Positions 59,065 to 64,000 of a DNA stretch of 64,000 nt are shown here, piece after piece (positions within the stretch are counted from its first letter, which is position 1; each line of letters opens with the position of its first letter). Source of the stretch: Aulostomus chinensis. Lineage: Eukaryota; Chordata; Actinopteri; Syngnathiformes; Aulostomidae. A model generated the notes under the pieces. The model worked only from the letters and a program-made list of their open reading frames with translations, did not search any database and was not told the origin of the DNA. The stretch is taken from assembly GCA_037954235.1 (NCBI GenBank), contig JBBMOA010000015.1, positions 27,561,069-27,625,068 of the forward strand, read 5' to 3'. The position numbers and the translations under genes are program-made.

Positions 59065-60454
59065 ACTTGCCAATAGGAACCTTATCTACTTTAATGGGGG
59101 TTTCTTGGCTGTGAGGCAGTGAGATGTGAAGCTCCAGCTGAGCTTGCCTCTGCAGGGGCCAACAATACCACCATGTCCTGGGGACCTGCACTAATGGCCT
59201 GGGGAGCCCTTACTGCGAATGTGCCCAGCAGGCTTACACCCCCCACCACACCCCACTAGCACATACACAACCCTAAGCTTCTACCCACACCCCAGCACCA
59301 CCAAGTACATCTCATTAGCTCCTTAATCCTTTGCTGCAACTCAAACGATGCACATGGCTTGTAGCAACAGGGGTTCAAGGATTGAGGAAGACAATGACAG
59401 AAAGAGAGTGACCAGGACACAAGGGATGTGATTCCTTCCACCAGAACCCTCCCAGCCTGTCAACATGGAGGGAAATGAAGGTTATCCCTTCCTTCTAGCT
59501 CCAGCAATCCTCTTCATGTGATCTCAGTCCATCTTCCACATGTGACACCAGTTCTCTCGCTGTATTATTCTCCTGTGCTTATAAGAATAGAACAAGACTC
59601 ATCCGCTGTGAAGCCATTTTCAATCCTTTCTGTCAGAGTAAAGGAGTGACTCATTGTTCAGGAGGACTTCCAGACTAACTATGTGGATCACTCATATGTA
59701 GGTCTCCTGTGAGATAAATTTGTAGCAATTAGTCACCAGATGAAAGCCGATTAATAGTTTGCCAAAGGCATATAAGTACAATTACAAGCAACTAGAGCCG
59801 AGCCTTTTCGAGATGATTCTGGACCATTGCTCGAACTCTGGCCTGCAGCTTTCCCCAGAAACGCTAATCTAAACTGCCTCACACTCCACACTGACCACAT
59901 AGAGAGAGAGAACTACATTAAAACATGTATAAGCTGAAGCCTCATTGCTATAACAACACCACTGAGACACAGGTGTAGAGGAATTTCGTGTGACGAAGGA
60001 ATTCGTCAGACACAGGAAATAGGCTGGAGACTCAGAGACGGCTTGCACCGGACACTTTAATGAACATATCCAATACAGATGTACAAGGTTTGCTGTGAGA
60101 TGAGGTCAAGTCAGCTCCCCCAGAACATCTGATCTCCTTCCTTCCTATTGTTGTACTTGTATTGTTAGGCACTATCAGTAACACCTCATCAGAACATAAC
60201 GCACAGATGTGACCTTCACGTAAACAGCACTGGCGCTCTGAGTGTCTGCTTCACGATCAGTGTTCTAGCAACAAAGTTACTACGAACAAAGAACTCATTG
60301 AAGACACCTGCAGGTTCACTCCCAGCCTCAGGTCAAGGCCCAGTATCAGATCGGTTCCTATTCTTACAGACCAATTATGAGAATAAGACCAAGAAAGTTT
60401 AAACAAAGTATACCAAATGAAATTCCTAATCAACAAGGAAACCCAATTAATACT
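57938..60454. other. Single-copy stretch with one microsatellite
   Basis: No gene supported. A (CAT)n-like run lies at 58244-58276 and a T-run at 58677-58688. Confidence 0.45.
59008..59062. repeat. (GT)27 microsatellite
   Basis: Uninterrupted GT dinucleotides. Confidence 0.98.
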
Positions 60455-60625
60455 GCAGGACCTACACTGTAGAACCTACGCTGCAGAACCTACGCTGTAG
60501 AGCCTATACTGCAGAACCTACACTGTAGAACCTACTCTGTAGAAGTTACGCTGTGGAGCTTATGTTGTAGAGCCTACACTATGGAACCCAGACCGTAGAA
60601 CCTATGATATAGATAGACTCTACAC
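60455..60625 (+). repeat. 14-bp minisatellite, part left of the hAT insertion
   Basis: About twelve units of GAACCTACGCTGTA type, with variants GAGCCTATACTGCA and GAAGTTACGCTGTG. Ends in CTCTACAC (60618-60625), the left copy of the hAT target site. The same array resumes at 61276. Confidence 0.92.
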
Positions 60626-61267
60626 CAGGGGTACTTAAATACAAATTTTAAAGGACCATAAATAATTTTTTCAGCAAGTCAAAGGTCCATTTATTGACGT
60701 CAGTTAGGCCACATGTGATCATACTGTAATCCTGCTCAACAAAATGCTCTTTTCATTCAAAACAACAAAAATATAAACTAAAATAAAATGTCTCCTCTAT
60801 TTTGACATAAAATAAAATAGTTGAATACAACAAAACATGACCCCTGTCATGAATCCAAAACAAATGTGTCAATAGGGGGTTAAGAACACATTTATTTTTA
60901 AATATAAACACAAAGAACCACAGGGTTAGGGTTCTGGGTTTAGGGTTAGGGTTAAGGTTTGGGGTGCGAGTCAAGTGCAGCTCCTTGTGGATTATCAGCG
61001 TACTTGTCTGTATGTGCTGAGGCTGTGAGGGCAGGGTGTAATATAAACATGGCGTTTGGGGTTACAAACCCCCCCCCCACCCACCCACCCACCCAAAAAA
61101 AACCCACTCCGGCTGGACCGGCCATTCAGGAAACCTCCCGAACCTCCCTATGGCCACCATGCCTTGACATGCTGACCCAACCACAACACACAGTGAAGGA
61201 GTAACAGTTCGGGGCTACAAATAGGCGGGCCTGGTGCAGCCTGGGGGCCACCTATTGAGGATCACTA
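60626..61267. mobile_element. Non-autonomous hAT element inserted in the minisatellite
   Basis: The left end CAGGGGTACTTAAATA and the reverse complement of the right end, TAGTGATCCTCAATAGG, are diverged versions of a hAT terminal repeat (CAGGGGTCCTCAA-like). Flanks CTCTACAC (60618-60625) and CTCTTCAC (61268-61275) match at 7 of 8. The same 14-bp array lies on both sides. The interior holds a telomere-like tract, a poly-C/(CCCA)n run and the segment duplicated at 54282. No transposase frame is visible. Confidence 0.82.
60922..60957 (+). repeat. Short interstitial telomere-like tract
   Basis: AGGGTTAGGGTT, CTGGGTTT and AGGGTTAGGGTTAAGG give about five imperfect TTAGGG units, inside the hAT element. 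Confidence 0.8.
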
Positions 61268-61275
61268 CTCTTCAC

Positions 61276-61735
61276 CATAAACCCTACACTGTAGAACCTA
61301 CGCTGAGAACCTAAACTGTTGAATCTACACCGTTGAACCTACGCTTTAGAGCCTACGCTCTAAAGCCTACGAGAATCGATACAGTAGAACCTATATTATA
61401 AACGCTGATGTAAAGCCTTTGCTGTAGAGCCTTCACTGAGAAACTAAACCGTAGAACCTATACTTTGGAGTCTACGCTATAGAACCTATGCTATAGACTC
61501 TACACCATGAAGCCTACACTGTAGAACCTATACTTTGGAGCCTACCCTGTAGAACCTATGCTGTAGAAATTTCACTGTAGAACCTACACTGTAGAACCTA
61601 TGCCTTATGACTTCATGCCATAAAGGCTACACCGTAGATCTTACACTTTGGAGCCTACGCTGTAGAACCTATGTTGTGTGACTTTAGAGTCTATGCTGTA
61701 GAACTACACTGTAAAACCTTCACCACAGACTCTAA
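61276..61735 (+). repeat. 14-bp minisatellite, between hAT and Harbinger
   Basis: Continuation of the 60455 array. It aligns unit by unit with 54491-54868, except for about 70 bp of extra repeats near 61470-61540. It ends in TAA (61733-61735), the Harbinger target. Confidence 0.92.
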
Positions 61736-62308
61736 AGGTGTGTTCACACCAAATGTGACGCAAATTTTTCGTGCAATAAGTTTACATGTAAAGTCTATGT
61801 AGAGGGGCGATTAGATGCCAATTTGCATGTATACTTTGCCAGGCAACACGAATGACACAAATAACGCAACACAAATATCGCATATTCGCATCCATGCGCA
61901 AGTTGAAAATATCCAACTTGCGTGAAAAACTTGCGTGACATTGTGTCGAAAGAACCTATCAGCATTGAGATTCCCCTGGCGTCAGTGAAGTCACGTCAGT
62001 GGTCATGACTCCTGTAGTTGGTGTCCATCCTTGATATCCTGGCACCGATCCTCGCCAACAGGTCATCAAACTGGGCCCTCGTCAGCCCAAAGTACTGCTA
62101 GAAACGTCCGTCGTCCAGGCGCAGTTCCCGGTGAAAACGGTGAAATTCACCCAGCTTTGTGCTCCTCTGGAGCCATGGATCCAGACACAGCGGGGTTTGG
62201 TTTTCCACCGTATCTGGGACTTCCACAACTGATCCAAGCCAGCAACAAGCAAATTAACACAAATAAAGCGACGCGAAAATTCACGTTGTGTTGGGTATGA
62301 ACAGGCCT
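61736..62308. mobile_element. PIF/Harbinger non-autonomous element with TAA TSD
   Basis: The 573-bp element starts AGGTGTGTTCACACCAAATG and ends so that its complement reads AGGCCTGTTCATACCCAACA. The imperfect termini continue into shared subterminal GACGCAAATTTTTCG / AACGTGAATTTTCGCG. TAA flanks both sides (61733-61735 and 62309-62311), as PIF/Harbinger elements (TWA target) require. It carries only a broken N-terminal transposase fragment on the minus strand. Confidence 0.93.
62001..62232 (-). pseudogene. PIF/Harbinger transposase N-terminal fragment, copy 2
   Basis: The minus strand reads LQRSTKLGEFHRFHRELRLD, DGRF, TAG, QYFGLTRAQFDDLLARIGAR and ISRMDTNYR. This is the pre-catalytic N-terminal segment of HARBI1-like nucleases, better preserved around the GEFHRFHREL motif than in copy 1 but carrying an amber stop in the middle. 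Upstream coding sequence breaks at GLDQLWK, where the element has an internal deletion bringing the right terminus close. No DDE catalytic residues are present. Confidence 0.8.
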
Positions 62309-62311
62309 TAA

Positions 62312-62452
62312 ACTGTCCAAGCTATTCTGAGAATCTATGCTGTAAAATCTAGCTATCGAGCCTAGGCTGTAGAACCTGTGCTGTGGAATCCAGCAAGAGA
62401 ACCTATGCGATAGACTCTACACGGCAGAACCTAGGCTGTAAAACCTAGACCT
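62312..62452 (+). repeat. 14-bp minisatellite, right of Harbinger
   Basis: Diverged units such as GAATCTATGCTGTA, GAGCCTAGGCTGTA, GAACCTGTGCTGTG and GAACCTAGGCTGTA continue the array beyond the Harbinger insertion. Confidence 0.88.
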
Positions 62453-62804
62453 AAACATAGTAGAGCTGGCAGAGACATGCTTTTATGACACCATTGAAAA
62501 GCCAGTTGGTGGCGGGGCTTCCATGCCATGAAGGCTTCTGTAGCAATGCGTACCCATCGCATAACCTACAATGTTGATTTCACATAATTGGATAAATTGG
62601 ATAATGATAGCCGCAGTTTCCCCTGGTGGACTTTGAAGGTACTGCAGGTGGACTGTGAGAGGTCAATTACATAAATTTTAACTCTTTTGTAATTAAATGA
62701 TGTAATAAATCATGATATTTGGATGGATATTGTGAAATGTTTTTATTTAAGTGTTTTATTACCCCAGATGTAGACTCAATAATTCACCTTTCACAGCAGC
62801 AGAA
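62453..62804. other. Single-copy sequence, no feature seen
   Basis: Ordinary non-coding sequence between the minisatellite and the LINE fragment. Confidence 0.45.
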
Positions 62805-62975
62805 ACCTTCATCTCCTCCCTCCTGGGCAACTGCAACTGTCTCCTCTATGGTTTGTCCTCATACATTCTCAATAAACACCAATACATCCAGAACTCTGCT
62901 GCTGGTCTATTCAGCTCTACTTAGCTCTACCCGCTCAGAATCCTCCTTTTGACCTCCAAAACCTGGTCACACCCT
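62805..62975 (+). pseudogene. LINE reverse-transcriptase fragment (L2/Rex1-like)
   Basis: The frame reads TFISSLLGNCNCLLYGLSSY, ILNKHQYIQNSAAGLFSST, then TAG, with RILLLTSKTW recognisable shortly after in a second phase. The pattern SxLxxCNxLLYGLxxxxLxKxQxIQNSAAxL...ILLLTxKxL is the conserved C-terminal (thumb-side) part of reverse transcriptase in L2/Rex1-type fish LINEs. An in-frame stop and a frameshift show decay, and nothing upstream of this segment is recognisable. It is a 5'-truncated dead copy, as LINEs commonly are. Assignment to a precise clade is tentative. Confidence 0.7.
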
Positions 62976-64000
62976 TTCTGACTGAGCTGTACCACTGACA
63001 CACACACATGGTTTGCATTGGTGTAAACCCTCACTCATATAAAAACTTTCTAATTTTGAAATGAAAATAATATATGGTGAATCCCAGGTATTAATCGGAG
63101 TTATGATTAAATGTATGGGAATGATTGGTCAAAAGATTGTGTGATTTTATCCCTTAATATGAAAATAATTACAGGCAAAATTAATACTCTTATTGTTAAT
63201 ATTTCAGTTCTGTAATTCAGTCACTACTATGTCATTGCAGATTTCTGAAACTCAAAGTAATTACACCTTGTTTTTGTCTCTGTGAAATACAGAATATGAC
63301 CTCCTGATTCCCTGACAGCTGCTAGCAGCATGCTCTGTCTATTCATCACTGGATTCAGTCTCTAGTAAAGATCTGATCTAAGAGAGCTTTCTGTAGTCCG
63401 GATGAAGCAGGGTTACTCAGGACAAGACAGGAGACAAAGAACATGACATCATTTTGATGTCTATTTCCTTATTTGTTTTGCATCATACAGTCAGGAAATA
63501 TTTAGCAAGATTAACGGAATTAAGATCTGGAGCCATGGGGATGGGATGGGTCACAGGGCCAACTCATATTTCTGATCAAAAGGGCATGAAGTTAATGTGA
63601 CATCAAGTTATGAATGTATGAAGAAAATGTTATTTGCTTCATTATTTATGATGGTGACGCTCTCAGTGTTCTGGTGTACCTATTTGTGGTTATAGACAGA
63701 AGCTGACGTACTGTACCGAACCTCAAATTCACTAGGAAGACTGCCATTTACATTTTGTTGAATTGCTGTGTGTCACTAAGAGCCTTTTGCTGAAGTGGAG
63801 AACCAGAACTCTGAACAAGGTTCTTAAAACTTAAACTGGTTATGACCAGATTTATTCTATCACTGAAATTAATCACTGGCAAATCTAGTGCATTAGCAGG
63901 AAAAATGACTAGGATGATTAACAGACTGTAACCTCAAACCTGTGTCTCATTCTTACATGGCATCTGAACAGAAAATTTAAAAAATGGCTGATGTTACAAC
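62976..64000. other. Single-copy sequence, no feature seen
   Basis: A+T-rich non-coding DNA to the window end. Confidence 0.45.

Noticed and set aside
60922..60957. Evidence of an ancient chromosome fusion from TTAGGG repeats
   Set aside because: The tract is only about 36 bp, imperfect and enclosed by transposon ends; transposon cargo or chance is more economical.

Overview
The window reads as a teleost fish nuclear genome: intron-like or intergenic DNA with no bacterial-style gene density. The signs are frequent long (GT)n/(AC)n and (CATC)n microsatellites, many copies of a fish-type tRNA-derived SINE ending in a (GATG/CATC)n tail, non-autonomous hAT and PIF/Harbinger elements with target-site duplications (TSDs), LINE reverse-transcriptase relics, and long A+T-rich single-copy stretches without sustained coding potential. 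I find no complete protein-coding gene. The only hint of a host gene is a pair of short phase-compatible exon candidates on the + strand (13547-13576 and 15133-15210). If real, they put the left part of the window inside a gene with large introns. I cannot name it.

Layout. 210-2062 is a 21-bp minisatellite with two different higher-order repeat zones. 2469-4901 holds (CATC)n tracts, a retroposon tail, two SINE copies and an (AT)n tract. 4.9-10.9 kb is single-copy apart from one (GT)39. 10885-12512 is a DNA transposon with inverted termini of about 155 bp; part of its interior recurs inverted at 22475-23137. 12.5-16.4 kb carries the exon candidates. 16.4-17.4 kb holds two unrelated minisatellites side by side. 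17.4-33.9 kb is mostly single-copy with scattered SINE and hAT fragments. 33982-35231 and 41208-42720 are two hAT-type elements, each with a SINE nested inside. 43.3-54 kb is mostly single-copy, with a GC-rich hairpin at 50297-50351.

The structurally richest part is 54.1-62.5 kb. A 14-bp minisatellite has been invaded by a hAT element carrying a short telomere-like tract and by a PIF/Harbinger element. A truncated copy of this composite sits about 6.8 kb away, where it replaces the middle of a LINE. Within the same interval lie a chimeric SINE and one arm of an inverted duplication whose other arm is at 43.3 kb.

The parts do not form a pathway. They record successive transposon and tandem-repeat events, whose order can be read from nesting and TSDs. 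I found no convincing undescribed functional system. The best candidates for follow-up are the duplicated hAT-minisatellite-Harbinger composite, the higher-order 21-bp array, the SINE subfamily that carries a changed B box yet has perfect TSDs, and the micro-exon pair.
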